Below are positions 1-11,861 of a stretch of 64,000 nt of DNA, piece by piece. Within the stretch, counting starts at the first letter, position 1; each line of letters begins with the position of its first letter. Below the pieces are notes generated by a model. The model worked only from the letters and a program-made list of their open reading frames with translations, was not told where the DNA came from and searched no databases. The DNA comes from Erinaceus europaeus (Eukaryota; Chordata; Mammalia; Eulipotyphla; Erinaceidae), in assembly GCF_950295315.1 (NCBI RefSeq), contig NC_080165.1:9911723-9975722 (forward strand), in the 5' to 3' direction. Made by a program: the position numbers and the translations under genes.

Positions 1-600
1 ACTTAGACCTACTTATACCCTCCTCACCTACTTCCTATTACACCTCCCTCAGTCACTCCAAAGCTAACCTTATCAAAGTAAGGACTGCAAAAGCTGAATA
101 ACGGTAAGAGACTAACATACTTTAATGATGACTCTTTAGTCACTGTCAGATCACCCCGTCATCTGGGGCCCTAGTCACACAATAGAAGCTTTTGTGGGCC
201 CCCATAGGACCTTGCCCTCAATGTGGATCAGAAGAGAGGCTGGACAACATACTCTATGCTACCACCTGAGGAAGATGGGTCCTGAAATTGGGGCAACTTG
301 GAACCTCCCTATTCATGATCACAGAATGTGAGCTCCGACCTACAGGGATACAGAGGTTACATAGGCTTCTAAGCTAAATATGGGCCATAGATCAAATCAA
401 TGGGGTCCACAGTCAACAATACTTATACGCCTTTCCCATATTTGGGAGCTACCCTGATCCAGCTTTCTAGCCCTTTTTCAGCCATGACGTCATCTCCCCA
501 GACAATAACTTGGGTCCACCTGCATATCAGAGGTCAGGCTCAGGAAAGAACTAGTATTGTCATGGGCCCTTTGAAATATAACTACTCTTAGGTTTTATGT
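1..600 (+). mobile_element. L1 3' UTR-type repeat copy (cut by window edge)
   Basis: This sequence recurs at 1501-2311, 17690-18990, 35430-37835 and 39340-40350. The shared family ends in A-rich tails and shows L1-style 5' truncation and inversion, so I read it as hedgehog L1 3' UTR sequence. The copy starts outside the window and stops near 595 without its tail. Confidence 0.6.
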
Positions 601-1500
601 ACGAAGAACCTGTTTGACATGATGGCACAGAATCGCTGATAGGTGTATGACTGAAGGAAAGGGAAACATATAGTTTTCTTTGAGAGAAGAGTTTCACTAA
701 GCACAGCAAAATGCACAATTACTCAGAAGTAGGACCAATATTGTTCACAGGAAGAGTAACAAGGAGATCAGTTTGCTGAAAATGAAAATGATAAATTGGA
801 TGGATAATATTCTGTTATGGGAATAACAGAAGCAACTTGGGAAAGGGCATGCAGTTTATATAAGTCATGATAAGGATTTGATGGGGATGGAGTGTTGGAA
901 GGTTGTGAGTGGGGAGGAAGTGATGTGATTTGGTGCGGAAAGAATACTTGTTACCTTTTTAAAATAAGTTTTAGAGGCTAGTAGGTGTCTCACACAATAA
1001 AATGTATGTTACAGTGCAGAAAGGTCTGGGCTCAAGTCTTCAATCACCAAATGGGAGTGTCTACAGGGAAAAAGCTTCAATAATAGCAGAGCAATGCTGG
1101 AGTTTCTCTCTTGTTTCTCTCTTCTGAAGTCAATTTATAGAAATCTGACCAAATTTTACTATCAACAGGTTTATTTACTATAAACATAAAGGCCTGAAAA
1201 CATTATAGGCTTTTTTTTACATTATTTTTAAGCAATTATGACTCAAGTTAGATAAAAGAATATAAGCTTTGGCAGATTTATTGACGTTGGAAATAATAGA
1301 GCCCATCAAACTTGCTTTGTTTCTAAATACTTATTAAATCCTACTTTTATTGCTATGATATTATGTCAACAGAGCAGTAAGAAAAACAGTTATTTTGACC
1401 TATTCAAGTCAAAAAGGATTATGCAATAGAAGTGTTGACTAGATATTTTTATATCCATATTTTCCTGTTCTAGGTCGATATTTCCAAATTAATAAAAAGT
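601..1500. other. Unassigned AT-rich sequence
   Basis: No gene is seen. A degenerate SINE-like patch lies around 1010-1135, with the usual head, caution-free linker and CT-rich tail order, but it is too decayed to bound. Confidence 0.4.
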
Positions 1501-2311
1501 AGACAGAAGTCCTAAAATTGGTTCAGCCTGGAATGTTCCTAGAAGTGACTACAGAACGTGAGCTCAGATCTACAGGGATGCAAAGATCACAGAGGCTCCT
1601 GTGCTGACTATGGGCCCCAGATCAGATCAATGGGGTTTACAGTCAACAATATGTATATACTTTCCCCATATTTGGGAGATACTCTCTTCCCTGATCCATC
1701 TTTCTGGTCCTTTTCCCAGCTGTGACACCATCTCCCCAGACAATAATTTAGGTCACCTGCATATCAGATGTCAAGCACAGGCAAAAACTAGTTAAGTCAT
1801 GGGTTCCTTGGAATAGACCTAAAATAGACCTACTAGCTTTTTCTAAAATGGAGACCCCAAATCTCCATCCATAATATTCCACCCTTTAGGTTCATGATTA
1901 GTCAACAATTTGCTCTGCTTTCTATCCTAACTCTTTTTCAGATACCAGGTTCTATATGATACCATGACACCAACAAGACTTCCCTGGGCAGACCACCTAC
2001 CATTTGTCCTGGAGCCCCACCTCTCCAGATTCCTGCCCCACTAGGGAAAGAGAGAGATAAGCTGGGAATATGGGTCAACCTATCAATGCCCATGTTCAGT
2101 GGTGAATCAATTACAGAAGCCAGACCTTCCACCTTCTGCATCCCATAATGACCTTGGATCCATACTCCTAGAAGGATAAAGACTAGAAAAGATATCAGGG
2201 GAGGGGGTGGGATACAGAGTTCTGGTGGTGGGAATTGTGTGGAGTTGTACCCCTCTTATCCTACGGCCTTGTCAGTGTTCCCATTTTATAAATAAAAACT
2301 TTTAAAAAATA
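1501..2311 (+). mobile_element. L1 3' UTR copy with A-rich tail
   Basis: Matches the family seen at 39340-40350 across its length and ends in an AATAAA-like, A-rich tail near 2290-2311. It is 5'-truncated and contains no coding part. Confidence 0.65.
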
Positions 2312-2326
2312 GAACACAGGCAGAGA

Positions 2327-2371
<45 letters not shown>

Positions 2372-2475
2372 TGGAGAGAGTAATACTTATCCCTCTGCAG
2401 TGGAGACAGGGCTTGAACTTGGGCCATTCTCATCCCAAAACAGGCATCCTCTCAACTGAGCTATCTGTGGTCTGC
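2312..2475 (-). mobile_element. tRNA-derived SINE with GA-rich tail
   Basis: On the minus strand a tRNA-like head with a B-box-like core is followed by a pyrimidine-rich tail, seen on the plus strand as a (GA)n run at about 2330-2370. It sits directly after the L1 tail at 2311. Confidence 0.6.
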
Positions 2476-3155
2476 TAGCATAAATTTAGAGGACAGGATA
2501 ATGTACTTCCATGTGGCCATGAGAAATTGCATTGAAGTGATTTAATATCAGAATGTTCTCTGCCAAACTACTGATAGCATCCTCTCATCCTCAATCATTA
2601 TGAGTGTTTTGTTCTGAATCTAAAGCTTTAAAAATAGTGCCCAGTTGAAACACAAGTGTATTTTGAAGGAGTCTCACAAGAAGAGATGCCGGCAGAATAA
2701 CTCATTTAGCTTGTGTGCTTCTTTGTCAGGTGTGAGACCCAGGTGTGCTGTGGTCTCTGGTGTCTCTCTGCCTTCTCTCTCTATTTAAAATTAAGTAAGT
2801 TAATATTTTTAAAAATAAAAACAACTTGTACATAAAGATCTCTAAGTCATGACTGTGAAATATGTCCTTTCATTAATACTAAAAGCACACAGAATGAAAT
2901 CAAGACCTTGTAATTTGCCAATCTGATGACATAAATTGTACTCACATAGTAGATAATTCTAAATTTTCATAAACTTCACATTTGAACATTCACACACCTT
3001 TTTTGTTGGTGTTGTTATCTAAGTTCCATGAATCTATTTGCTGCCCCAACACAGAAGTGAAGATTTCATCAAGAGAATGAAATAAACTAAAAATATAGCA
3101 TGCAAAGATCTCTTAGGAAAACACAGATTGGTAGTATCATAAAGACAGAATTTAT
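2476..3155. other. Unassigned sequence with a SINE remnant
   Basis: No gene is seen. A degenerate plus-strand SINE with a CT-rich tail occupies about 2690-2805. Confidence 0.4.
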
Positions 3156-3159
3156 TTTG

Positions 3160-3412
3160 TAATTTTGTATTTGATAGGACAGAGAGAAATGAGAGGGGAA
3201 GTGGAGATATAGAGGAGAGATGGAGGGAGGAGATGAGGGAAGAAAGGAGGGAGAGAGATAAAGAGAGAGAAGAGGAAAGGAGAGGAGGAGGGGAGGAGAG
3301 GGGAAAGGAAGGGAGGGAAGAGAGAGACTGTGAGCACTGGGGACTTGAACACAGGTCTCTGTGCCTGGTTATTTGTACACTTAACCAGGGGTGCCATTGC
3401 CTGGGCCCTGAC
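3160..3412 (-). mobile_element. tRNA-derived SINE with expanded purine tract
   Basis: The minus-strand SINE head lies at about 3330-3412. Its pyrimidine tail has expanded into a long purine run on the plus strand (3180-3330). Open frames across it are low-complexity and not genes. Confidence 0.65.
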
Positions 3413-4040
3413 AGTATTTGATTTAAAATACTATATAATATCAAAATACTAAAAGCAATAGGTCTGCAAAGGGAAAGTAGAAGTCAATATAATCTTAGGA
3501 GTTAAGATAACTTCGGTTATCTGGTTATCTTTTCCTCTGACTTTGTGCTGAACTCTAGCTTTGATGACTGCTTGGAGATGTTAGGAACAGAAAGTAAAAT
3601 CTATGGCTTTCCTGAACTGGATAAGTTATAGGTGACCTCTTCATCATTCTGAATTCCAAGAGGGCTACATATACTTTCCAAACTAAGATGGTGATAACTG
3701 TCATAAATAAACTCATAAACAATAACATACATCATACAACAGATTTTAGGATGGAAGTTTGTCTCTGAGAGTTAGGTTGAAGTAGAAAATGAATTTCAAA
3801 TGAATAATTTAAGTCTTCTACGCCTCCTTTACTATCTGAAGTAGATCTCATATGGAGAATCATGAAATAGATCATGAAATAGATTCCATGTGAAGAACTC
3901 ACAGTGGCCTCAAATTAGTGATTAATGCAGAAAATTGGGGGATGCAGCAAAACTCTTCCCATAAGGACTTCAGTTTACACTCAGGTCTCAAATTAAATAC
4001 ATAAAACAAATTTTAAGAAATTACTTCCTCAAGAAAACCA
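3413..4040. other. Unassigned sequence
   Basis: No gene, RNA or recognisable repeat could be supported here. Confidence 0.4.
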
Positions 4041-4252
4041 TTAAAATATTATCTTTATTTATTTTTTGGATAGAGATAGTCAGAAATAGAGATGGAAGGG
4101 GATGATAGAGAGGAAGGGAGACAGAGAGACACCTGCAGCCCTGCTTCACCACTCACGAAGCTTTCCCCCTGCAGGTAGGGCCAGGGGCATGGACCTGGGT
4201 CCTTGTGCATTGTAACATGTGCGCTCAATCAAGAGTAACACCAACCAGGCCT
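4041..4252 (-). mobile_element. tRNA-derived SINE, older subfamily
   Basis: Carries the diagnostic CACCTGCAG-type core, the GA-rich tail complement and a decayed tRNA-like head. It resembles the copy at 21190-21405. Confidence 0.7.
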
Positions 4253-4685
4253 AAACCAAATTGTTAAAAAGCAAAAAGACAAAGGAAGAATACTCTAGGA
4301 AATAATGCAAAATGAACAAGAGGTAAAAATAAATCATAGGAATACATTTAGACATTTAAAACCTCAAAATATTGTACATTATATAGAGAATATTAGTTAT
4401 CTAAAGGCTATAGAGAAAATAAACTTTAGAAAATATTTATCTGAACTCCTAGACATTATGAGAAAAAAAGTTGCCAGCTAGTAGATATACATGTAGCAGG
4501 AAGTGCCAGTGACAGCTGAGCACTGAAATCCAGAACTTGCATGTCTGAGCTTCCAGACTTCATCATTGGCTATATATTCCAGAACTTAGTGATACTCTGG
4601 TGTCTATCCACTTCTTTCTCAACACAGAGACTAATAAAACACATCTTTAAAATAGGTAAAGGTCAGAGGGAAAAAAAATATTCAG
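4253..4685. other. Unassigned sequence with a SINE remnant
   Basis: No gene is seen. Positions 4500-4660 resemble a decayed plus-strand SINE of the type intact at 29208-29410. Confidence 0.35.
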
Positions 4686-4697
4686 AAAGTAATTTAT

Positions 4698-5006
4698 CAG
4701 GGGCTGGGCGGTAGCACAGCAGGTTAAGCGCACATGGCATGAAGCACAAGCACCCACATAAGGATCCCTGTTGGAGCCTCCTGGCTCCCCACCTGCAAGG
4801 GGGTTGCTTCACAGGTGGTGAAGCAGGTCTGCAGGTGTCTATCTTTCTCTCCCCTTCTATGTCTTCTCCTCTCTCAATTTCTCTCTGCCCTATCCAACAA
4901 TAACAACAACAACAAGGGCATCAAAATGGCCTCCAGGAGCAGTAGATTCATAGTGCAGGCACCGAGCCCCAGTGATGATAACCCTGGAGGCAAAAAAAGG
5001 GAAAAA
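4698..5006 (+). mobile_element. Hedgehog tRNA-derived SINE with target-site duplication
   Basis: Full-length copy of the main SINE family: tRNA-like head, a core containing CACCTGCA and a repeated TCACAGGTGGTGAAGC motif, a CT-rich stretch, a CAA-rich segment, and a 3' extension ending CCTGGAGG plus A-rich tail. Twelve-base direct repeats AAAGTAATTTAT flank it at 4686-4697 and 5007-5018, the mark of L1-dependent insertion. Confidence 0.9.
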
Positions 5007-5018
5007 AAAGTAATTTAT

Positions 5019-6000
5019 ATGTGTGAAATGTATTAGAATTGCGAAGTTGCATTAAACATAAAGCTAAAACTTCAAACCATAATGAAAATTACTACACCGT
5101 GATTAAGAACTTTTATTATAAAAATCACTATAGCAAGCCTAAAAAAAATAAATAAAACCTAAAAGAAAAAATTCAGAGTGTATGTCTAAGGGAGAACTTG
5201 TGCACACAATATGTCTTTAAAAAGCCACAGATCACTAGTGATTTTAACATATTATGCTGTCTCTCCATAGTTGTGCAGTAAGCTTTATGGTTTCAGCTGT
5301 TCTTACGGGCAACTAGTTAAATTTCACTGTGGATTTAATGAATATATCTTTATGATCAATAACACTGGACACTTTCATATAATTTTGTGTCATTGATTTG
5401 CTTTGAAATGCTCAGTTTTTTAATCCATTTGCAAGATTAACTTAGGTAATTTCATATACTTGGACTGTGGAGAAAGTATAATTGTTATGAAAAGACTTCC
5501 ATGCCTGAAGTTCCAAAGTGGCAAGTTCAGTCTCTGCATCACTGACAGTCAGCAAAATAGATCACCTCAGCTCAATAGTGTGATTTCTTTGCATGGGTGG
5601 GATTTAGGTTGAAGCCTGGAGTAAGTTTGATATCTGTGCTGTTTTTTCTCTATATATCTCTCTCTCAAAAAAAAAAAGTTTTCCCAGAACAATGAAGCCC
5701 TGACAAAAAAAACTAATGCACTTTTAAGAATACATGTATATTCATACAACTTATAAAAGTTGCTTAACAATTACATTGCTAAATATTAATATGTAAATGT
5801 ATAACAGAAATGAATCCAATATGATTGTGTATATGTGTATTCCAAAAAGAAAAAAAAGCATGCACAGGAATGTTTATAACATCATTTTTTGTGATAACAT
5901 AATTAAACTAAGAAGAAATTAAATATTAATTTCTAGTAAAATGAATACATTGTAATATGTATTCATAAATTATGTAATGAGAAACAATTAATTGATTAAT
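5019..6000. other. Unassigned AT-rich sequence
   Basis: No gene is seen. A decayed plus-strand SINE with an A-run lies at about 5535-5710; the rest is AT-rich and unassigned. Confidence 0.4.
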
Positions 6001-6004
6001 AAGT

Positions 6005-6310
6005 TACCTCCAGGGCAACACTATGAATTCAGTGCTCCTGGCAGCTATTTTTTCTATTTTATTGGATAGGACAAGAAGAACTGAGAGAGGAGGGGGAGAT
6101 AGAGAGGGAGAGACAAAGAGAGACATGTGCTTCATGGCTTATCTACCAGATAAAGAGAGAAAGACAGAGAGAGGGAAAGATGTAATAGCAGTCATGCTTC
6201 CTTCACTGTTGTGGTAGGGGTTGGGGTGGGGGGGGCGGTGAAGATTGAAGCAAGGTACACTATCAAAAGCTGGTACACTATCCTGGTGACATATTCTGCC
6301 AGCCCAGGTC
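6005..6310 (-). mobile_element. tRNA-derived SINE (diverged)
   Basis: Minus-strand member of the main family. The GAATTCAGTGCTCCTGGC-like 3' extension and the GGATAGGACA tail complement are clear, while the head is decayed and interrupted by a G-rich run. Confidence 0.55.
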
Positions 6311-6347
6311 CAAATTGTCATTTTATTTTATTTATTTATTTATTTAT

Positions 6348-7385
6348 ATTTTAATTTTTTTTTATTTAAGAAAGGATTAATTAACAAAACCATAGGGTAG
6401 GAGAGGTACAACACACAATTCCCACCAGCCAATCTCCATATCCCACCCCCTCCCCTGATAGCTTTCCCATTCTCTATCCCTCTGGGAGCATGGACATAGG
6501 GTCATTGTGGGTTGCAGAAGGTAGAAGGTCTGGCTTCTGTGATTGCTTCCCCGCTGAACATGGGTGTTGACTGGTCAGTCCATACTCCCAGTCTGCCTCT
6601 CTCTTTCCCTAGTAGGGTGGGTCTCTGGGGAAGCTGAGCTCCAGGACACATTGGTGGGGTCTTCAATTCAGGGAAGCCTGGCCAGCACCCTGATGGCATC
6701 TGGAACCTGGTGATTGAAAAGAGGGTTAACATACGAAGCCAAACAAATTGTTGAGCAATCATGGACCCAAAGCTTGGAATAGTGGAGAGGAAGTGTTAGG
6801 GAGGTACTCACTGCAAACTCTAGTGTACTTCTGCTTTCAGGTATATATTTTGCAGTAGTTTATGGATAGGTGTGAACATATGCTCTCTCACACAGAACCT
6901 GGTCTATATCTAGGTTTTGGGACTTTGTTAGAAAGTGAACCACCTGAGATGAAATTAGAGTGTACTATAAAAGGAAAGGTCTCACCCGAGTAATGAAGAG
7001 TAATGAAGCTGAAGGGTTGTCATTCCACACGTGAAGTCTCTGGACACAGTCTGAGGTGAAGCATGTTGAGGTGGCAATCGTTGTGTTGGTTAGGTTGTGA
7101 TCGGCGGATGCAATATTATTTGATATGGATTGGGAGAGGCATACGGGAAAGTGGGCCCTATCCAAGGGTTCCAGGACTGGGGGAAGTAGGGGCTCTATAG
7201 TGGAGATGTGAGGTTCCTGCTATCTTAGGGTTCAAAAAGACAATCGATAGTTAATGTTATCATCACATTATTTGGTAATTGGGTTAACTTTGAAAAGTCC
7301 TTTTGTTATGGTTTGCTGTACAGTACCCAGTGTCTTGTATATAGCTGTGTTGTCATTTTGTTTTCCACAGAAATAAAGACTTTTC
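6348..7385 (-). mobile_element. L1 3' UTR copy, about 1 kb
   Basis: Antisense copy whose A-rich tail appears as a T-rich start on the plus strand near 6350. It is colinear with 30410-31385 on the other strand. It holds the same 86-codon open frame (6502-6762, minus) as the copies at 30955-31215 and 44589-44849. Confidence 0.75.
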
Positions 7386-7960
7386 TTAATCAGAGGATCT
7401 AATATTTTCCCCCAATTGGAGCTAACCTAAAAGGAATTCAAAATTTTTATCTACACAAAAGTTCAAATGAGTGCTTCTAGCTTTGATAGCTTTGGCCTTA
7501 TTTTCAAAGGCAATATTCATTCTGGAAGATGAGCCAAGATGTAGAACATTGCAATCATCATATGATGCCACGTGATAAAACAAATGAAGTCTCCTAACAT
7601 ATTTAGCATATTTTAAGCATTAAACATACAGACCAGTGTTTTATGAGAGAGATTATAAAATATTTTTAAATATTCTGGGATTTTAAAAGATAATTAAATA
7701 TTATTATGTATTTTGCTTATTTATATGTTATAAAAATAAACTATTAGATGGTATTTTCCAATAAACAAATAGTAGTTTGATCTAAACAAACAGAAATACT
7801 GTTGTGATAACAGAATTAGTAAATTGGGAAGACTTTTACTCTTCTTCACATAACAATATAATTTTATACAGTCTCTGCTTCAAGTTTATAATGTTCTTTG
7901 GTGGGATAAGTATAGATGGGATGATTTAGAGGAAGGAAACAAATGCTTAAAATAACCCTT
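7386..7960. other. Unassigned AT-rich sequence
   Basis: No gene, RNA or recognisable repeat could be supported. Confidence 0.4.
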
Positions 7961-7975
7961 GGATTCATAAATATT

Positions 7976-8126
7976 TTTTTTTAGATTTTATTTATTTATT
8001 GATGAGAAAGATAGGAGGAGAGAAAGAACCAGACATCACTCTGGTACATGTGCTGCCAGGGCTTGAACTCAGGACCTCACGCTTGAGAGTCCCGCACTTT
8101 ATCCACTGTGCCACCTCCCGGACCAC
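7976..8126 (-). mobile_element. tRNA-derived SINE, second family, with target-site duplication
   Basis: Short SINE with an intact-looking tRNA-like head. Imperfect 15-base direct repeats beginning GGATTCA flank it at 7961-7975 and 8127-8141. The same family is present at 24696-24880. Confidence 0.85.
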
Positions 8127-8141
8127 GGATTCACAAATATT

Positions 8142-8256
8142 AAAAATAATATTGGGCTGGCAAAACAGCTCAGCTGAACAGTATGCTATCTTTCTACTCA
8201 CACAACCCAGGTATTAGGCTATCCTCCTATGAACTAAAGAATGCTTTGTTTGCTAT

Positions 8257-8307
<51 letters not shown>

Positions 8308-8370
8308 TCCTTCTCTTTCTCTGTCTTTGGCTCTCTCTGTCACTATTCTGTGGGATAGAATCTCTTTTTA
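8142..8370 (+). repeat. SINE head followed by (CT)n microsatellite
   Basis: A decayed plus-strand SINE head (8145-8255) runs into a nearly pure CT repeat at about 8258-8312. Open frames here encode only Leu/Ser runs and are artefacts. Confidence 0.6.
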
Positions 8371-9700
8371 AGATCTCTTACTTCTTTTTTGTCTCTAATT
8401 TGCCCTTGACCTTGCTAGTTCTGTCTTCAGCCTCATTTATTCTATTCTCTCTCCCCTCTACTGTTTTCTAGAGTTCAACTATTTTGTTACCCTGTTCTGA
8501 TACTGTTTCATCTTGTTCAGCTAGTTGTGTTCTTAGCTCAGCTATTTCAGCTTTCAGCTCTCTAATAACCTTGAGATAATTAGTATTTTCTTCCAGAGAC
8601 TCATTTGTTGTTTCTGCATTTCTGATGACAATCTTTCAAACTCTTTACTCAATCCTGTGACTATTTCCTTAACTAGTGTTTGTATGTTGACATCACTATT
8701 TTATGGTTCAGCCTTTGGGGGACTTTTAGCTAGACTTTTGTCCTGCTTCATTTCTCCAATATTTCTTCTCTCACCACTTTTCAAATTATTGATCACTCTT
8801 GCCTGGAAGACTTGTGTCTAAGTAAGGTATATAAAGAGTTCACAGTTGTGGAATGTAACAGTTGTTTGAATATTATTTCAATCTCTGAATTGGAGCACAG
8901 AGGTTGTTAAAAGCCTCTTTTGTTCTTTTTTCTTCCCTGTAGGTTATGGGAGCCTGAGAGCTTTTAAACTATGAGTAGGCTTCTTAGTTTAACCACTCAC
9001 TCATGACCAAGAGATAAAGCAGAGTGGGGGAGAGATTGCACAGTGGTTATGCAAAGAGACTCTCACACCCCAAAGATCAAAAGCTCCAATCTCAATTCAG
9101 CTTCTCTGCCAAGCCAGGCAGCACTGCTGGACCTTGTGAGCTTCTAAACAAGTCCCATTTATAGTCTATAGGTTCTTAGGCAATTATTCACCATGTTCTC
9201 ATCAGAAAAATAATGTGGAAAGTCTCCCACTGTACAGCCCCACTACTAGGCCACCGAGCTGTAGCTCTTCTCCTGAGTTTCTTGGTCAGTTCTCTGTTCC
9301 CAGATGTCTGCACAGCCCCCCCCCCCCCACCACCATCACCACCACCACTGCTCAAGCCTCTGAGGGCAGTAGCAATGGAGACTCACAGTGTCATTTGGTG
9401 AGTCTTAGGGGAGTCCTCTCTTCCCTTCAGCAGTCTTTTTGTTGGTAAAAACAGACTGGAGGTGCTGCTTCAACTGGTAAGCTGCAGGACTGAAACAAGC
9501 TGCTTAATCTCTCCTTAGGCTCCTCCCTGTCCACTAGCCACACGTGTTTGCACTCACTGGTGGTTTGGTGGGTTTCAGAAGTTGTTCTAGTCCTGCCTTG
9601 TTGTGGTCCCAGGTGGTATCCTTTGGTATTCCTAGTTGACCTGGGAGAAGAGAGAAACACAGCTGCTGCTGCTCTGTAGCCCCCAGCATTTCTCGATCAC
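8371..9700 (-). mobile_element. L1 5' region (5' UTR plus ORF1 coiled-coil), antisense
   Basis: Read on the minus strand, 8370-8810 gives broken, charged, Glu/Lys/Leu-rich peptide like the coiled-coil of L1 ORF1. The GC-richer part to about 9700 would be the L1 5' UTR. A decayed SINE lies at 9020-9130 and a C/CCA repeat at 9317-9350. The assignment rests on composition and order, not on a database match. A non-L1 origin of 9131-9700 is possible. Confidence 0.5.
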
Positions 9701-10219
9701 TTTTTAAATAATTTTTTTACTTTCTAAAAGGTACTCAATAAAATCATATTAGAAGAACATCTTTTATTTAGTGTTAAAAATATGTGACAAACTTTGCTTT
9801 TGAGTTTGTTTCTTTCTTCAATGTTATGCACTTGCTGGAATGAATTGTTCTTGCCGTTTTATTTTTAAGTAGCAGCTCTTCACACTTAGCAACAGTACTT
9901 CCCCTAATTAGAGCCTGATATGAAAGAAAATGCTGAAAACTGCCAGAGAGGAGGTATTAAATATTAATGTTAGAATTAAAATAAAGATTGTGTATTTATT
10001 TATTTATTTATTTTAATGAGAAATAGAGATAGATAGATGGATAGAGAGAGAAAGACCAGATCATTGCTCAACTTTGATTTATGGTGGTGGACTAAACCTA
10101 GGACTTTAGAGCCAGAAGGACTGGGTATTTTTTCTTTTTTTCATTATCAAACATCCCTTTCCTAGTGAAGAATGTGAAAATCAGATTAGGGTAGTCCAGT
10201 CATATTTTTGTTGATAAGT

Positions 10220-10255
<36 letters not shown>

Positions 10256-10426
10256 TTTCAATTACCTAAATTCATATCAAGTCTGAGATAGTCATTTCCT
10301 AAAAGTGGCCATATCTATGTGCATATCTATATGACATTTAGGATGCAATCACCCTCCTTATCTTTTAAATTCAGAACAATATCAATAATCAAGAAATTAA
10401 TCATCAGTCTCATGGCTGTTATTTTA
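9701..10426. other. Unassigned sequence with SINE remnant and (CA)n
   Basis: No gene is seen. A minus-strand SINE remnant lies at 9985-10125 and a (CA)n run at about 10222-10251. Confidence 0.45.
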
Positions 10427-10465
10427 AAACCCTAAACTTTGCAATAGCTTACAAAAGAAAAAATC
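10427..10465 (+). repeat. Left arm of a perfect 39-bp inverted repeat
   Basis: Exact reverse complement of 11159-11197. The similarity stops abruptly on both sides of each arm. I do not recognise it as the terminal repeat of any element. Confidence 0.9.
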
Positions 10466-10610
10466 CACCTGACTGTTAGTCTCATTTTTTAAAAAACATG
10501 TCATAATACAGATTTACTTTACAATTACTCCTGTGTTCTGAAAATCTGACATATGCAAACTTACTTGTATTCATTACCATAGATCACTTTATTGATGAAA
10601 TGTTATTTCT

Positions 10611-10900
10611 TTTTTTTATTTTTTAATATTTATTTTATTTATTTATTCCCTTTTGTTGCCCTTGTTGTTTTATTGTTGTAGTTATTATTGTTGTTGTCGT
10701 TGTTGGATAGGACAGAGAGAAATGGAGAGAGGAGGGGAAGACAGAGGAGGAGAGAAAGACAGACACCTGCAGACCTGCTTCACCGCCTGTGAAGCGACTC
10801 CCCTGCAGGTGGGGAGCTGGGGTTTGAACCGGGATCCTTATGCCGGTCCTTGTGTTTTGCGCCACCTGCGCTTAACCCGCTGCGCTACCGCCCGACTCCC
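10611..10900 (-). mobile_element. Hedgehog tRNA-derived SINE, young copy
   Basis: Head on the minus strand with good A- and B-box-like motifs, a full core and CAA-rich tail. Fourteen-base direct repeats with one mismatch (GAAATGTTATTTCT and GAAATGTCATTTCT) flank it at 10597-10610 and 10901-10914. It lies between the arms of the 39-bp inverted repeat. Confidence 0.92.
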
Positions 10901-11158
10901 GAAATGTCATTTCTAAGACTTTAGTCTCAGAGGTTATTTCAAATCTACCTAAGATAGGTATGAACACCTCTTCATCAGCCAAATAGTTTCTTCCTCAACC
11001 ATAGAGATTTGTGTCCTGAGCTCAACTTTTTCTCATTTATATTTTATTTCATTTTCTTCTCTAATTCTTTCCTTCTGTTGCCTAATGCAACTGCAGATAC
11101 TATTCCAATTCATTTATAGTTTGTAGTCTCTAACAGTTTTATAATAGTTTATAAAACT

Positions 11159-11197
11159 GATTTTTTCTTTTGTAAGCTATTGCAAAGTTTAGGGTTT
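11159..11197 (-). repeat. Right arm of a perfect 39-bp inverted repeat
   Basis: Pairs with 10427-10465. The spacer is 693 bp, of which about 300 is the later SINE insertion. Confidence 0.9.
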
Positions 11198-11204
11198 GAA
11201 CACA

Positions 11205-11395
11205 TAGTAGAGTGCAGATGTTATAACATGCAAGGGCCAGAGTTCAAACCCCAGGGATCCACTTGCAGGTGGAAGGAAACTTCATGAGCAGTGAAGCAGT
11301 GTTGCAGATGTTCTTTCTCCCTGTCTTTCCCTTCCCTCTCAATTTATGTTTCTAGAGAAAAAAAAATGACAAAAACAGTCATCTGTAGTGGTAAT
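11205..11395 (+). mobile_element. tRNA-derived SINE (diverged)
   Basis: Decayed head, core (ACTTGCAGGTGG) and CT-rich tail on the plus strand, ending in an A-run near 11370. Confidence 0.55.
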
Positions 11396-11552
11396 TTTCC
11401 CCTTCCTTCTTTTCTTCCTTCCCTCCTCCCTTCTTCCATCTATTCCTTCTTCCCTCCTTCCTTCCCTTCCTTCCTAATTGCTTTCCTTCCTTCCTTCCTC
11501 TCTTTCTTTCTTTCTTATTTCCTTCTTGCTTTCTTTCTTCTTTCTTTTTTTC
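11396..11552. repeat. (CCTT)n/(CTTT)n polypyrimidine tract
   Basis: Long low-complexity pyrimidine tract between two SINEs, probably expanded from a SINE tail. Open frames over it are not genes. Confidence 0.85.
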
Positions 11553-11802
11553 TTTTTTTGCCTCCAGGCTTATGGATGGGGCTCAAATGCCCACACTACA
11601 AATCTACTGCTACCAGCAGGAATTTTTTTTATTTCTACTTTACTTTTATTTAACAGGACAGAGAGAAATTGAGAGATAAGAAGGATATAGGGAGAGAGAA
11701 AAAATAGACACCTGCAGGCCTGCTTCACCCCAGGTGAAGCTGAGCCCCTGCAGGTGGGAAGGAAGGGTTCAAAGCCAGGTCCTGAATTTAACCAGGTGCC
11801 TC

Positions 11803-11803
<1 letters not shown>
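11553..11803 (-). mobile_element. tRNA-derived SINE with 3' extension
   Basis: The plus strand begins with the complement of the CCTGGAGG-type 3' extension, followed by the tail, core and decayed head. It ends at the GT microsatellite. Confidence 0.7.

Positions 11804-11858
<55 letters not shown>
11804..11858. repeat. (GT)n microsatellite
   Basis: Near-perfect dinucleotide run. Long frames in the reverse strand (His/Thr) are artefacts. Confidence 0.95.

Positions 11859-11861
<3 letters not shown>

Noticed and set aside
3034..3444. 136-codon Ser/Leu/Pro-rich frame on the minus strand
   Set aside because: It is the translation of an expanded purine/pyrimidine SINE tail, not a gene.
11291..11653. 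120-codon frame rich in Phe/Leu/Pro/Ser
   Set aside because: Covers a polypyrimidine tract and two SINEs; low-complexity artefact.
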